Of a DNA stretch of 64,000 nucleotides, positions 34,001-42,931 are shown one piece after another. Made by a program: the position numbers and the translations under genes. The notes under the pieces are model-generated. The model saw nothing but the letters and a program-made list of their open reading frames with translations. It was not told the DNA's origin and searched no databases. This stretch comes from CAZOZZ01 sp965262425. GTDB taxonomy: Bacteria > Acidobacteriota > Terriglobia > 20CM-2-55-15. The stretch covers positions 2,604,001-2,668,000 of the forward strand of contig OZ253536.1 of assembly GCA_965262425.1 (NCBI GenBank), written 5' to 3'. Each line of letters opens with the position of its first letter. The first letter of the stretch is position 1.

Positions 34001-35266
34001 TTAGTTCCCCCCCGAGTTGATCTTGTCGACCACGACCTCGCCGCCCTTCATGACCCAACGGACTCTTTGGAGAACCACGTTGATGTCGGCCAGCGGGTCC
34101 CCTTCAACAGCGACGATGTCGGCGAAATACCCAGGCATCACGCCACCGAGACTGTCGGACATACCGAGCATCTCCGCGCCGTTCCGGGTGGCCGTCAACA
34201 GCGCCTGTTCGGGTGTCATGCCGAGCTTGACGTACCACTCCAGTTCGCGGGTGTTGAGTCCGAAGCCGTTGTACACGGCGTCGGAACCCATCGCAAACTT
34301 CACGCCCGCCTCGAAGGCCTTCTTCGCGGTCTTGAAATTTCGCTCTATGAAATCGTTGAGGTTGTCCGTGTCACTGGCAGGAAAGCCGTAGTTGTCGGCG
34401 TTCTCGACGTAGTAGCGGTTGTGGTCGATCGTTGGAACGTAGATCGTTCCCTGGCGAGCCATCTCGGCGATCGTCTCATCGTCCAAGTCCGTCGCGTGCT
34501 CGAGCGAATCGGTGCCGGCACGAACCGCATCACGGGCGCCGGACGGCCCGTAGGAATGGATCGCGATAAGTTTTCCCATCTGGTGGGTCGTGTCCACCAT
34601 GGCCGTCATTTCCTCGTAGCTGACCGTCTGCTGTCCGTTGACGTTGTTGAAACCGCCCGTCGACCCGAAGACCTTGATCAGGTCCACACCGGACTCGACC
34701 GTCTCACGCGCCGACTTTGCCGCTTCAGCTACCAGGTCCATTCCCTCGGGCATATCCCCGGTCCTTGGACGCGCGCTACGCAGGCCTCTTCCGGAAACGA
34801 ACATCCGCGGGCCCACCATGGCGCCGCTGGCGATCAGGTCACGCATCGCCATGTCCGCGCCGTTCGACGCATTCAGGTCGCGCACCGACGTGACTCCGGT
34901 CTCAAGAGTTCTTCGAGCGTTGTCCTGCGCCAGAAAAACCGTCACGGCTACATGCCGCGGAGGCTGCCCTCGCGGTGAGGTTCCGGGCGCTCGGTCCCAG
35001 TAGTAGGTCATGTGCGTGTGCGCGTCGATCATGCCGGGAATGCCGGTGTAGCGGCTCAAGTCGATCACCACGGCGTCGGCCGGAATGGCAACCTCCGATC
35101 CTCCGACCGTTGTGATGCGATCGTCCTCGACGACGACGACAACATTCGTGATAACCCGATTACCGTCCCACAGCTTGCCGAATCGAATGACCTTGGTAGC
35201 GGCCGCCAGAGGAGCGGCAAGCACACAGAGGAATAGGAACGTAAATATCGCCCGTCGGAAAAGCAT
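34001..35266 (-). CDS. Exported metal-dependent amidohydrolase
   Basis: 421 residues with a signal peptide (FTFLFLCVLAAPLAAA). Metal ligands are visible: HTH in IPGMIDAHTHMTYY, a later AIHSYG, HATD in TDSLEHATDL, and the Asp in GSDAVYN. This is the imidazolonepropionase/PepD-like amidohydrolase group, often cyclic or iso-peptide hydrolases. A carboxylated Lys (DLIKVFGS) lies at about 190. ATG follows AAAGGAGGCTGAAT. It is the first gene of the pair with the DUF1028 lipoprotein. Substrate is unknown. Confidence 0.9.
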   Translation of the reverse strand: MLFRRAIFTFLFLCVLAAPLAAATKVIRFGKLWDGNRVITNVVVVVEDDRITTVGGSEVAIPADAVVIDLSRYTGIPGMIDAHTHMTYYWDRAPGTSPRGQPPRHVAVTVFLAQDNARRTLETGVTSVRDLNASNGADMAMRDLIASGAMVGPRMFVSGRGLRSARPRTGDMPEGMDLVAEAAKSARETVESGVDLIKVFGSTGGFNNVNGQQTVSYEEMTAMVDTTHQMGKLIAIHSYGPSGARDAVRAGTDSLEHATDLDDETIAEMARQGTIYVPTIDHNRYYVENADNYGFPASDTDNLNDFIERNFKTAKKAFEAGVKFAMGSDAVYNGFGLNTRELEWYVKLGMTPEQALLTATRNGAEMLGMSDSLGGVMPGYFADIVAVEGDPLADINVVLQRVRWVMKGGEVVVDKINSGGN

Positions 35267-35413
35267 ATTCAGCCTCCTTTGAAATGGACGCGCCCACGTT
35301 ATGCCACCCGAGCTTCACTGTCAAATGCCGTGAAGGTATCGCCCATGGCGACTTGACGGCGGCTGTCGTATCATGGGTGGGCCATCCCCGTCAGAAAGAG
35401 GAGGTTCGTACCT

Positions 35414-37009
35414 ATGCCCACGTTCAGCCGGCAAGCTGGAATCGTGTTTGTTCTGCTCCTGGTGTTTACAATCCCGACCAGTGGCCAGGACACAGAAGAA
35501 TCCGCACTCCCCGAAATTTTCAGCGAACCGATGCCGATTTTTTCGAAGGCCCTCGGCGAGTTCAAGCGTCCCATCTCGTCCGATGACCCCGAAGCACAGG
35601 CTTACTTCGACCAGGGATTCCAGATGATGTACGCATTCGCAAAGCAGGATGCGACCCGGTCCTTTCGAGAAGCCTGGAAGCGCGATCCGGATTGCGCGAT
35701 CTGTTACTGGGGCGAAGCGTGGTCGTGGGGTTCGTATCTGAATGGACCGATGCGGGGCAGTGAGGCGCCGCATGCTTTCGTGGCAATTCAGAAGGCGCTC
35801 GAGCTGGCTGAACAGGCTAGTCCGAAGGAGCGAGCGTTTATCGAAGCCATGGAAGTCCGCTACGTGGACGACTTCGACCCGGACAAGCGCGTGGACCAGG
35901 ATCGTGCTTACGCGGACGCCATGCGTGGAGTCTCCGAGCAATATCCGAATGACCTGGATGCGGCCACCCTCTACGCGGATTCCCTGTTCCTGATGGAGCC
36001 GCGTCGGGGAACCCGGGACCTGAACGATCCCGACCTCCAGCGCCTTCACGGCGTGCTCGAGGGAATCCTGGACAGGGACATCCGGCACCCGGGCGCCTGT
36101 CACCTCTACATCCACGCCACCGAGTCCACCGTCGAACCCGGCAAGGCCGAAGCCTGCGCCGAGTACATCGGAAACTCCATACCAGGAGCGAGCCACATCA
36201 ACCATATGCCGTCCCACACATGGAACGAGATCGGCCTTTGGGGAAATTCCGTCCGGGCCAATATTCAGGCCTGGCATTCGGACCTCAAGGCGGAGATCGG
36301 AGAGGGCTTTGCGATCTACCCCAGCCACAACCTGCACATGCTTCTGTTTGCGGCATCCATGGATGGTCAGGGGGGCCTCGCGATTCAGGCCGGTAAGGAC
36401 TACGCGAAGCTGACGGGCAACAACATGTACCACATCCTGACGCTAGTTCGCTTCGGCCGTTTCGACGAGATCCCGGCGATCACCGAACGCCCCGAAGGTA
36501 CGGTCACCGCGGGGATGTGGGATTTCGGTCAGGGCTACGCGCGACTCCGTGCCGGTGAAACCGCGTTCGCCCGCGCCCATCTGGCCCGGGTCGTTGAAGG
36601 CGCCGAATCGTCAGAAAACTTCCGTCGCCACTCCGCCAAACACCTTCTCGGTACGATGGCCGGCATCCTCGAAGGGGAGATCCACAGGGAATCCGGCGAA
36701 CTGACCCGCGCGATTGCCTCGTTCGAACGCGCCGTTGCCCTCGAAGACGAGTTGGAATACGACGAACCGGAACCGCTGCCGTTTTCGGCCCGCCACTGGT
36801 TGGGCGCCGCCTTGCTGGAGGCGAAAAGATACCAGGACGCCGAGAGCGTCTACAGGGAGGAACTCCAAGACCACCCCCACAACGGCTGGTCGCTGTTCGG
36901 ACTCCTGGAGGCGCTCCGGGCACAGGGGAAATCGTCCCCGGAAGTGGAAGCCGACTTCACTGAAAGTTGGGCAAGGTCGGATACGTGGATTCGAGGATCA
37001 CGGTTCTGA
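35414..37009 (+). CDS. Secreted tetratricopeptide-repeat protein
   Basis: 531 residues with a signal peptide (AGIVFVLLLVFTIPTSGQ). TPR-type helices occur from about residue 65 (YFDQGFQMMYAFAKQDATRS, CYWGEAWSWGSYL) and again at 400-520 (LGAALLEAKRYQDAESVYRE). A CHLYIH and HMPSHTW region near 230-260 is conserved in this acidobacterial family but its meaning is unknown. AGGAGG lies ten bases before ATG. Divergent from the amidohydrolase. Likely a periplasmic assembly or binding protein. Confidence 0.8.
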   Translation: MPTFSRQAGIVFVLLLVFTIPTSGQDTEESALPEIFSEPMPIFSKALGEFKRPISSDDPEAQAYFDQGFQMMYAFAKQDATRSFREAWKRDPDCAICYWGEAWSWGSYLNGPMRGSEAPHAFVAIQKALELAEQASPKERAFIEAMEVRYVDDFDPDKRVDQDRAYADAMRGVSEQYPNDLDAATLYADSLFLMEPRRGTRDLNDPDLQRLHGVLEGILDRDIRHPGACHLYIHATESTVEPGKAEACAEYIGNSIPGASHINHMPSHTWNEIGLWGNSVRANIQAWHSDLKAEIGEGFAIYPSHNLHMLLFAASMDGQGGLAIQAGKDYAKLTGNNMYHILTLVRFGRFDEIPAITERPEGTVTAGMWDFGQGYARLRAGETAFARAHLARVVEGAESSENFRRHSAKHLLGTMAGILEGEIHRESGELTRAIASFERAVALEDELEYDEPEPLPFSARHWLGAALLEAKRYQDAESVYREELQDHPHNGWSLFGLLEALRAQGKSSPEVEADFTESWARSDTWIRGSRF

Positions 37010-37070
37010 ACGACACTTCAGGTTTGATATATGCTCTCTACTAATAGGTAAAGAATACATTCATTACCAC

Positions 37071-37137
37071 CTCCGGTCTGCTCAATCGGTCGCGACCGAA
37101 TCTGACGCAAATCTGGGCGCCAATTCTGCGAAGTTAT
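37071..37137. repeat. Repeat C, partial copy
   Basis: The 67-bp block from CTCCGGTCTGCTCAATCGGT to TTCTGCGAAGTTAT matches 45058-45124 with one or two substitutions. It lies between the TPR gene and the small cytochrome gene. The left inverted end of the full element (44961-45138) is not recognisable here. Confidence 0.75.
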
Positions 37138-37155
37138 CCGGCCAGAGAACTCTGG

Positions 37156-37605
37156 ATGAGAAGAGCACTTGTAGTCACAGCGACCATCTTGTTGGTGAAT
37201 GTCGGCGGACACCTGGCCGACCTCGGGGCACAACAGACCGCCGAAACGCGTTCGGTGCGGGACGGGGTGTACAACGAGGAACAGCTCGACCGAGGTTTCC
37301 TGGCCTATGAACAGATATGCTCGGACTGTCATGGCTACGACATGGAAGGCGGCGAGGAAGCCCCGGCGTTGGAAGGCGGGACCTTTCTCTCGAACTGGAA
37401 TGGGTTGACGCTCCGGGACCTGGCGGATCGAATCCGGACGACGATGCCGCCCGACGCCACCCGATCCGTTTCCCGGCAACAGACGTCCGACATCATGAGC
37501 CTGATTCTCAACGCGAACAACTTTCCAGCGGGAGACGCCGAGCTTGGAACTGAGACTCAGGTTCTGAGGCAGATCAGGATCGACGCGTTTGGTGGGGAGC
37601 GCTAG
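37156..37605 (+). CDS. Small exported cytochrome c
   Basis: 149 residues with a signal peptide (LVVTATILLVNVGGHLADLGA). Haem motif CSDCH is at 55-59, with a downstream Met in RTTMPPDA that is a likely axial ligand. The length and fold match single-haem class I cytochromes that shuttle electrons in the periplasm. Its TAG stop is formed at the border of the IS630 element: TA is the duplicated target and G the first base of the element. The uninterrupted site would also read TAG, so the product is probably unchanged. Confidence 0.85.
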   Translation: MRRALVVTATILLVNVGGHLADLGAQQTAETRSVRDGVYNEEQLDRGFLAYEQICSDCHGYDMEGGEEAPALEGGTFLSNWNGLTLRDLADRIRTTMPPDATRSVSRQQTSDIMSLILNANNFPAGDAELGTETQVLRQIRIDAFGGER

Positions 37606-38755
37606 TGGTCCCCGTCAAACAGACTGTAACTTATCGAGCTTCTTTCGGGCACGTTGAACTTTTTCAAGAATATCGGAAGCCGTTGCGGTCCAAATGAAGG
37701 GCTTCGGGTTCTGATTGTGACCCCCGACATATTCCTCCACGGCCTGGATTAGCTCAGGAACCGAATGGAAAACCCCGCGCCGAAGCCGTTGTTCGGAAAG
37801 ATCCCGGAAGAAGCGTTCGACCATGTTCAGCCAGGATGCACTGGTCGGTGTGAAGTGCACATGAAAGCGCGTGTTGCGCTTCAACCAGTTGACGACTTTC
37901 TGATGTTTGTGCGTGGCGTAGTTGTCGCAAATGATATGGATCTGTTTGTCTTTCGGCACGGAACGTTTGATCTGATTGAGAAACCGGATCCATTCCTGAT
38001 GACGATGCTTCGGCATACAGGTCCCGATAATCGAGCCGTCCAGCGTATTGAGCGCGGCGAACATCGTGGTCGTCCCGTTGCGTTTGTAGTCGTGGGTGAG
38101 GGTGCCGCACCGCCCCTTCTTCAGAGGTAACCCGGGTTGCGTGCGGTCCAGGGCCTGCATCTGGCTCTTCTCATCGCAGGACAAAACAATGGCGTTTTCC
38201 GGAGGGTTCAGATACAAACCGACCACATCCTCCAACTTCTCGACAAATTGTTTGTCGTTGGAAAGTTTGAAGGTGCGTGCCAGATGAGGCTTCAAGCCAT
38301 GAGCCCGCCAGATTCTCCCTACCGTGGACTCGCTGACGCCGGTTGCCCTGGCCATCAAGGACCGGCTCCAGTGCGTGGCGTTCGGAGGCTTCCCTTCGAC
38401 CGTCTTCTTCACGATCCGGGCCCGCTTCCGGCGGCCGGTCGAGGGAATCCGTCCACTGCGGGAAGCGTCCTTTTCGATTCCCCCGAGGCCATCTTCAACG
38501 AAACGATCGCGCCAACGTCCGGCCTTTTGACGAGTGATGTCCAACTTGGCAGCGATCTCCTGATTGTCCAGACCCCCGGCGGCCAGCAAGACAATTCGAG
38601 ATCGTTCCGCCAACCGGACCGCCACACTGCGGCTTCGGCTCAGTCGCTCCAGTTCCTTCCGCACAGGAATGTCCAATTTAATCGTCGGTGCTCTCCTCAT
38701 ATATACTCAGACGTAGGAAAGCTGAATAAGTTACATTAACTGTGACGGACTACAC
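37605..38755 (-). mobile_element. IS630-family insertion sequence with TA target duplication
   Basis: The element spans 1151 bp. The left end GTGGTCCCCGTCAAACAG and the reverse complement of the right end GTGTAGTCCGTCACAG align over about 35 positions with roughly 24 matches, and both include the block TGTAACTTAT. The flanking dinucleotide TA is at 37603-37604 and 38756-38757, as expected for IS630/Tc1-mariner insertion. Confidence 0.85.
37615..38700 (-). CDS. IS630-family transposase
   Basis: 361 residues, intact. A helix-turn-helix N-terminus (LAERSRIVLLAAGGLDNQEI, then LDITRQKAGRWRDRF) is followed by a DDE domain: SCDEKSQMQAL with the first Asp, HIICDNYATHKHQKV with the second, and SWLNMVERFF with the final Glu. 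The gene fills the element almost end to end. No frameshift is present, so it may be active. It lies between the small cytochrome gene and the PQQ dehydrogenase. Confidence 0.93.
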   Translation of the reverse strand: MRRAPTIKLDIPVRKELERLSRSRSVAVRLAERSRIVLLAAGGLDNQEIAAKLDITRQKAGRWRDRFVEDGLGGIEKDASRSGRIPSTGRRKRARIVKKTVEGKPPNATHWSRSLMARATGVSESTVGRIWRAHGLKPHLARTFKLSNDKQFVEKLEDVVGLYLNPPENAIVLSCDEKSQMQALDRTQPGLPLKKGRCGTLTHDYKRNGTTTMFAALNTLDGSIIGTCMPKHRHQEWIRFLNQIKRSVPKDKQIHIICDNYATHKHQKVVNWLKRNTRFHVHFTPTSASWLNMVERFFRDLSEQRLRRGVFHSVPELIQAVEEYVGGHNQNPKPFIWTATASDILEKVQRARKKLDKLQSV

Positions 38756-38784
38756 TAGGAGCCACGACCGAACGGACAGCTTGC

Positions 38785-38824
38785 AGAAAAAAGGGACAGT
38801 GCAATGCGCACTGTCCCCTTTTTT
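38785..38824. terminator. Bidirectional rho-independent terminator
   Basis: AAAAAAGGGACAGTGC and GCACTGTCCCCTTTTTTC form a 10-bp stem with a 3-base loop, flanked by A and T runs so that it can act on both strands. It lies just downstream of the PQQ dehydrogenase (minus strand) and after the IS630 insertion. Confidence 0.85.
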
Positions 38825-38845
38825 CGGTTCACTACCGCGGAGGGC

Positions 38846-40930
38846 CTACTGCGGCAATGCGTAAGCGATGTACTCTCCCGAGTAATTTCCACCGCTGACA
38901 GCCACGATGATGTACTGGCGGCCGTCGATCATGTAAGTCATCGGAGAGCCGCTCTGCGCCGTCGGCATCCAGACCGCTCCAACTTCCTCACCGGTCTGCT
39001 TGTCGTAAGCGCGCAGCATGGCGCCACGTTCACGTCCCGGCGGTGATGTCACTCTGGGATCACCGAGGATCACCAGTGTCTTGGTCACCAGGAGACCGAC
39101 GCTGTAGCCCTGGCCGGCCTTCTCCGGGTAGTCGATGCCCAGGCGGTCCAACGCGGCGCGGACATCGTCCGTGGTGTCGCCGTGGGGCACCTGAAACAGA
39201 AGCTCGCCGCTGTTGATATCCAGGGCTGTCAAGACGCCGTATGGCGGCTTCACGATCGGAAGGCCTTCCAGCCCATCCGTCAAACGGGGACCTCTGCCAC
39301 GTCCCCTTCCCCTTCGCCCGCGGACCTCTTCCACCTCGTCCTCCCATATGGGAATACGGTTGGCGGCCTGGGTCTCCGGCTTAACGGTGTCAAAATACTC
39401 CTGCGTAAACTTGGTCGACCGGATCTGGGAATTATGTGCCTGTCCGTAGAAAATGCCTGTCTCCGGGTCGAACGAGGCGCCCGGCCAGTTGATACCACCG
39501 AGCGTGGTTCCAACGTTGATCGAACCAAGTAACTCGCTGCCGGGGCCCACGTGAGGGATGTAAGCAATCTCTTCCCAACGATACTTTGCGAGGTTCTCCA
39601 GTGCTTGTGCCCGCAGCTCCGGCGTGAAGTCGATCACGTCTTCCCGGGCAAGGTGCGTGCGGGAAAACGGCGGAGGCTTGGTCGGCATCGGCTGCGTTGC
39701 CGCCGTCTTTTCGCCGGGAACGTCGGTCTGTGGAACCGCCACTTCGGGGATAGGCCAGATCGGTTCTCCTGTGATCCGGTCAAACACGTAGAGCCACCCC
39801 TGTTTGCCTGGCTGCGCGACGACCTTGCGCTCGCGCCCGTCGATCGTCACGTCCATCAGCAGGGGCGCCGCGGAGATATCGTGATCCCATATCGGATGGT
39901 GCACCAGTTGGAAGTGCCAAAGCCGCCGGCCGGTCTCCAGATCGACCGCAACGAGAGTCTCGGCGAAAAGATTGTCTCCCAGACGGTTGCCTCCGTACTC
40001 GTCGATCGTCGGCGTTTCGATCGGCAGGTACGCAATCCCGGCTTCCTCATCGACAGTAATCTCGGTCCAGACCCCGTTGTTGCCGGTCCACTCCCAGGAA
40101 CCACCCTCCCAGGTGTCATTCCCGAACTGTCCCGGACCCGGAACGCCATCGAAGCCCCACAGCAGGTCGCCACTCTGGGCGTCGAACGCTCGGACGAGAC
40201 CCTTGGCGTTGATGCTGTACCGGTATCCGAGACCTTCCGCCATCGAGGACCCGACGATGATCTTGTTGCCCACCACGGCGGCTGTCGAATGGAGACCGAC
40301 TTCACCGGCCACGAGATCGACCTGCTTGTCGGCGCCGATGATGACGCCCAGCTTGAGATCCACGACGCCGTCCCTGCCGAACGAATCCACGGGAATGCCG
40401 GTCTTCGCATCCAGCGCGACCATCCTGTAACCAATCGTGACAAGAATGATGCGCTCGTCGCCCAGTCCGTCTGTCCAATACGCAAGTCCACGACCCGAAA
40501 GCTTCCGGGGCGCCATATCCGCCCTTCGGCCTTCATCCATCCGGTACATCCACAGCAACTCGCCTGTCTTCCCATCCAGGGCAACGGCGGTCCGCCGGGT
40601 CCCCGCGGTCGCGTAGATGACACCCTTGACCATCAGCGGCGTTCCTTCCAGCTTGTTCTCGGGACGCGGGCCGAAGGCATCGGTCTTGAAGCTCCACGCC
40701 ACTTCGAGATCGTTAAAATTTTCGGCGTTGATCTGGTCCAGAGGCGAGTACTTGCTTCCCGCCAGATCGGCGGTGTACTCGGGCCACTCACCGTTTGCCG
40801 TGCTGGGCTTTGCTGCGTACTGACCTTGGCCGGACGTGCTGTTCTGACTCGACCCCGGTGTCACCATCACCGCGAGCCCGCCGACAATGACCAGAATAGC
40901 CAGAACCGTGTTCAAAATTCGTCGCGACAT
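38846..40930 (-). CDS. PQQ-dependent dehydrogenase
   Basis: 694 residues with a signal peptide (ILNTVLAILVIVGGLAVMVTP). An eight-bladed PQQ propeller is evident from tryptophan-docking repeats (AVALDGKTGELLWMYRMDEG, VAVDLETGRRLWHFQLVHHP, TALDINSGELLFQVPHGD). The WEYTADLAGSKYSPLDQI N-terminus is typical of glucose/alcohol-type quinoprotein dehydrogenases. No haem motif is fused, so electrons may pass to separate cytochromes such as the one at 37156. The ATG follows a GGAGGGAGAAG site. A strong terminator follows the gene. Confidence 0.9.
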   Translation of the reverse strand: MSRRILNTVLAILVIVGGLAVMVTPGSSQNSTSGQGQYAAKPSTANGEWPEYTADLAGSKYSPLDQINAENFNDLEVAWSFKTDAFGPRPENKLEGTPLMVKGVIYATAGTRRTAVALDGKTGELLWMYRMDEGRRADMAPRKLSGRGLAYWTDGLGDERIILVTIGYRMVALDAKTGIPVDSFGRDGVVDLKLGVIIGADKQVDLVAGEVGLHSTAAVVGNKIIVGSSMAEGLGYRYSINAKGLVRAFDAQSGDLLWGFDGVPGPGQFGNDTWEGGSWEWTGNNGVWTEITVDEEAGIAYLPIETPTIDEYGGNRLGDNLFAETLVAVDLETGRRLWHFQLVHHPIWDHDISAAPLLMDVTIDGRERKVVAQPGKQGWLYVFDRITGEPIWPIPEVAVPQTDVPGEKTAATQPMPTKPPPFSRTHLAREDVIDFTPELRAQALENLAKYRWEEIAYIPHVGPGSELLGSINVGTTLGGINWPGASFDPETGIFYGQAHNSQIRSTKFTQEYFDTVKPETQAANRIPIWEDEVEEVRGRRGRGRGRGPRLTDGLEGLPIVKPPYGVLTALDINSGELLFQVPHGDTTDDVRAALDRLGIDYPEKAGQGYSVGLLVTKTLVILGDPRVTSPPGRERGAMLRAYDKQTGEEVGAVWMPTAQSGSPMTYMIDGRQYIIVAVSGGNYSGEYIAYALPQ

Positions 40931-41063
40931 CTTCTCCCTCCCATTCTGTTGCGAGAACTCACCGACCGAAGGTCATCAGCAATCGTCACCTCCAATGGAA
41001 GCCCGGGGGCGCTCCAGGTGACACCAAACCGTGGACTGGCGATCCCGGAATTATAGCCTCCCT

Positions 41064-41403
41064 CGAACAAAAAAGAACGCCTCCTCCGCAGAATTTGTGG
41101 GCAGTCCAAAGGCCTGTGCGCACATAAGTAATTGAAACAAAGTACCTTATTCTTTTGTTCGACGGCGAATATTCCAGTACCCACTTCGGTCGGACGCCTA
41201 CACCCGGTGCCCGGAGCCCCCGCCGGAGGCCCCGTTCCCCATCGCCCACACCAGCCGACACCGCGGAGCGCAGCCGAGGGTCAAGGCCGGCGCAGCCGCC
41301 GAGCTTGCGAGGGAAGCCTTGAGGCTTGGCGAGCACCGTGGTCTCCTCAAGCGGCGATGGAAGACGGTTTTACCCACAAATTCTGCGGAAGACCCAAAAG
41401 AAC
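41064..41403. repeat. Inverted-repeat-bounded GC-rich element in the 730-bp gap
   Basis: A perfect 16-bp inverted pair, CCGCAGAATTTGTGGG at 41086-41101 and CCCACAAATTCTGCGG at 41373-41388, bounds about 300 bp. A second inverted pair (CGAACAAAAAAGAA near 41064-41077 and TTCTTTTGTTCG near 41150-41161) lies inside the left part. The middle is rich in short self-complementary GC blocks and has no convincing ORF. It could be a miniature element or a structured RNA. The rest of 40931-41661 holds only the tRNA-like relic and the promoter region of the next gene. Confidence 0.6.
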
Positions 41404-41441
41404 AAGGGTCATTTCAACCAAATCGATTTTCTCCAAAGGGT

Positions 41442-41525
41442 TGGAGGCCCCGATAGGGGTTGAACCCGCCCCCGTTGTCAAACGCTCCAATCAGCTCGCG
41501 GCGTGCCACCTCTCGACTCGGTAGG
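41442..41525 (-). pseudogene. Degenerate tRNA-like relic
   Basis: The minus strand shows a T-loop-like GGGTTCAACC, an encoded CCA end preceded by CGGGGCCT, and a D-arm-like GAGCTGATTGGAGC. Between them is TTTGACAAC in place of an anticodon arm. The acceptor and anticodon stems do not pair properly and the variable region is missing, so it cannot be a working tRNA. It may be a leftover attachment site or a decayed tRNA (a Val-like GAC anticodon is possible). Confidence 0.3.
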
Positions 41526-41661
41526 CGAGGCAACGAGCGACTATTGTCCTTGACAGTCCCCCCGCGCGCCTTCAACTTAAACCAGACACCACGATCCGGA
41601 TGAGGCTACGAGGATTCGGAGACGGTGTGGCCATTTACAGGTGTCGAACAGAGGAGGTCGA

Positions 41662-42843
41662 ATGATGGATTGGATATCCTTTTCCAGGTGGATGCTCGGA
41701 TGCCTGTTCGCGTTCGGACTGGCGGCGTCTGTCCAGGCGCAGGGGCAGTTGTTCGAGTCCGAGCACCTGGAGTACCGCGTGGTCACGGTGGCCGAAGGGT
41801 TCGATCACCCATGGTCGATTGCCTTCCTGCCCAACGGCGACATGCTGGTCACCGAACGCGCCGGACGGCTGAGGGTCGTTCGCGACGGGATTCTGCTTCC
41901 GGATCCGATCGAGGGTGTTCCCGAGGTCCGTGTCCAGGGACAGGGGGGACTGCTGGAGGTCCTGCCTCATCCCGACTTCGAATCCAACCGGCTTCTGTAC
42001 CTCAGCTTCTCGAAACCGAATGAGGAAGGCGACGGCACGACGGCGATCGTTCGCGGGAGCCTTGAGGGAAATCGACTGGCGGGCGTCGAGGAGATCTTCG
42101 AGGCGCGGGCCTGGAGCGGTAGGAATATCCACTTCGGTTCAAAACTGGTGATCGATCGAGAGGGCTATCTGTTCATCACAGTGGGAGAACGGGGAGCCCG
42201 GCCGACAGGAGTGCTCGAATCCCATCCCGCACAGGACAGGAGTAACCATCAGGGAACAGTGATTCGCCTGCACGACGATGGACGGGTTCCGGACGACAAT
42301 CCGTTCGTCGGCCAATCCGGCATGCGCCCTGAAATCTGGAGCTACGGACATCGCAACCTGCAAGGGCTGGCCATCCACCCCGAGACCGGCGACCTCTGGG
42401 AGACCGAACATGGCCCGCAGGGCGGCGACGAGTTCAACCTCATCCGTCCGGGACTCAACTACGGCTGGCCCGTGATCGGATATGGCGTGAACTACGGCGA
42501 AGACAGGATTCCCATACATGACAGCACGCATCGGGACGGCATGGAGCAACCCATCCACTACTGGGTGCCTTCGATTGCCACCTCGGGGCTGATGTTCTAC
42601 ACGGGAGACCGGTTCGACGCGTGGAAAGGTAGTGTTTTCGTCGGGGGGCTCGCAGGGCAGCAGATCGCTCGACTGACGCTGGAAGGGCGTCAGGTGGTTG
42701 CCGAAGAAACGCTTCTGGAAGGGTTCGGCCGTATTCGCGACATCCGTCAGGGACCGGATGGCTATATCTACCTGGCGATTGATGCGCGGCGTGATGGAGT
42801 CACCCCCGTCGTACGGCTGGAACCGACAACGAGCGAAAACTGA
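41662..42843 (+). CDS. PQQ-dependent sugar dehydrogenase (GdhB/Yli type)
   Basis: 393 residues from ATG 41662, preceded by GAGGAGGTCGA. Signal peptide WMLGCLFAFGLAASVQAQG. The six-bladed soluble glucose dehydrogenase fold is marked by VAEGFDHPWSIAFLPNGDML, then GRNIHFGSKLVIDREGYLFI, then WSYGHRNLQGLAIHPETGDL and WETEHGPQGGDEFNLIRPGL, including His residues that contact PQQ and the sugar. It is an exported aldose dehydrogenase; the precise sugar is unknown. It is followed by the RNA-modification pair on the same strand with a 90-bp gap. Confidence 0.93.
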   Translation: MMDWISFSRWMLGCLFAFGLAASVQAQGQLFESEHLEYRVVTVAEGFDHPWSIAFLPNGDMLVTERAGRLRVVRDGILLPDPIEGVPEVRVQGQGGLLEVLPHPDFESNRLLYLSFSKPNEEGDGTTAIVRGSLEGNRLAGVEEIFEARAWSGRNIHFGSKLVIDREGYLFITVGERGARPTGVLESHPAQDRSNHQGTVIRLHDDGRVPDDNPFVGQSGMRPEIWSYGHRNLQGLAIHPETGDLWETEHGPQGGDEFNLIRPGLNYGWPVIGYGVNYGEDRIPIHDSTHRDGMEQPIHYWVPSIATSGLMFYTGDRFDAWKGSVFVGGLAGQQIARLTLEGRQVVAEETLLEGFGRIRDIRQGPDGYIYLAIDARRDGVTPVVRLEPTTSEN

Positions 42844-42931
42844 GAATGGCAGAATGGATGGAGTCCGCACTGCGGGTGCGCCGACGGACGCGCCTGCAGT
42901 TACGCCCTACTTCAGAAAATAAGCCCCGCGT

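Noticed and set aside
37018..37479. Minus-strand ORF sharing RPIEQTGG-type residues with 45002-45274
   Set aside because: The similarity comes only from the shared 67-bp repeat C block; outside it the two translations are unrelated.
41132..41524. A 130-codon ORF through the GC-rich gap
   Set aside because: Its end (VEPAPVVKRSNQLAAC-like) is the well-known kind of spurious peptide produced by reading across a tRNA-like sequence on the wrong strand, and the rest lies in a structured insert. No ribosome site.
41442..41525. A functional tRNA
   Set aside because: T-loop and CCA are visible but acceptor and anticodon stems do not pair and the variable region is missing. Kept only as a relic.
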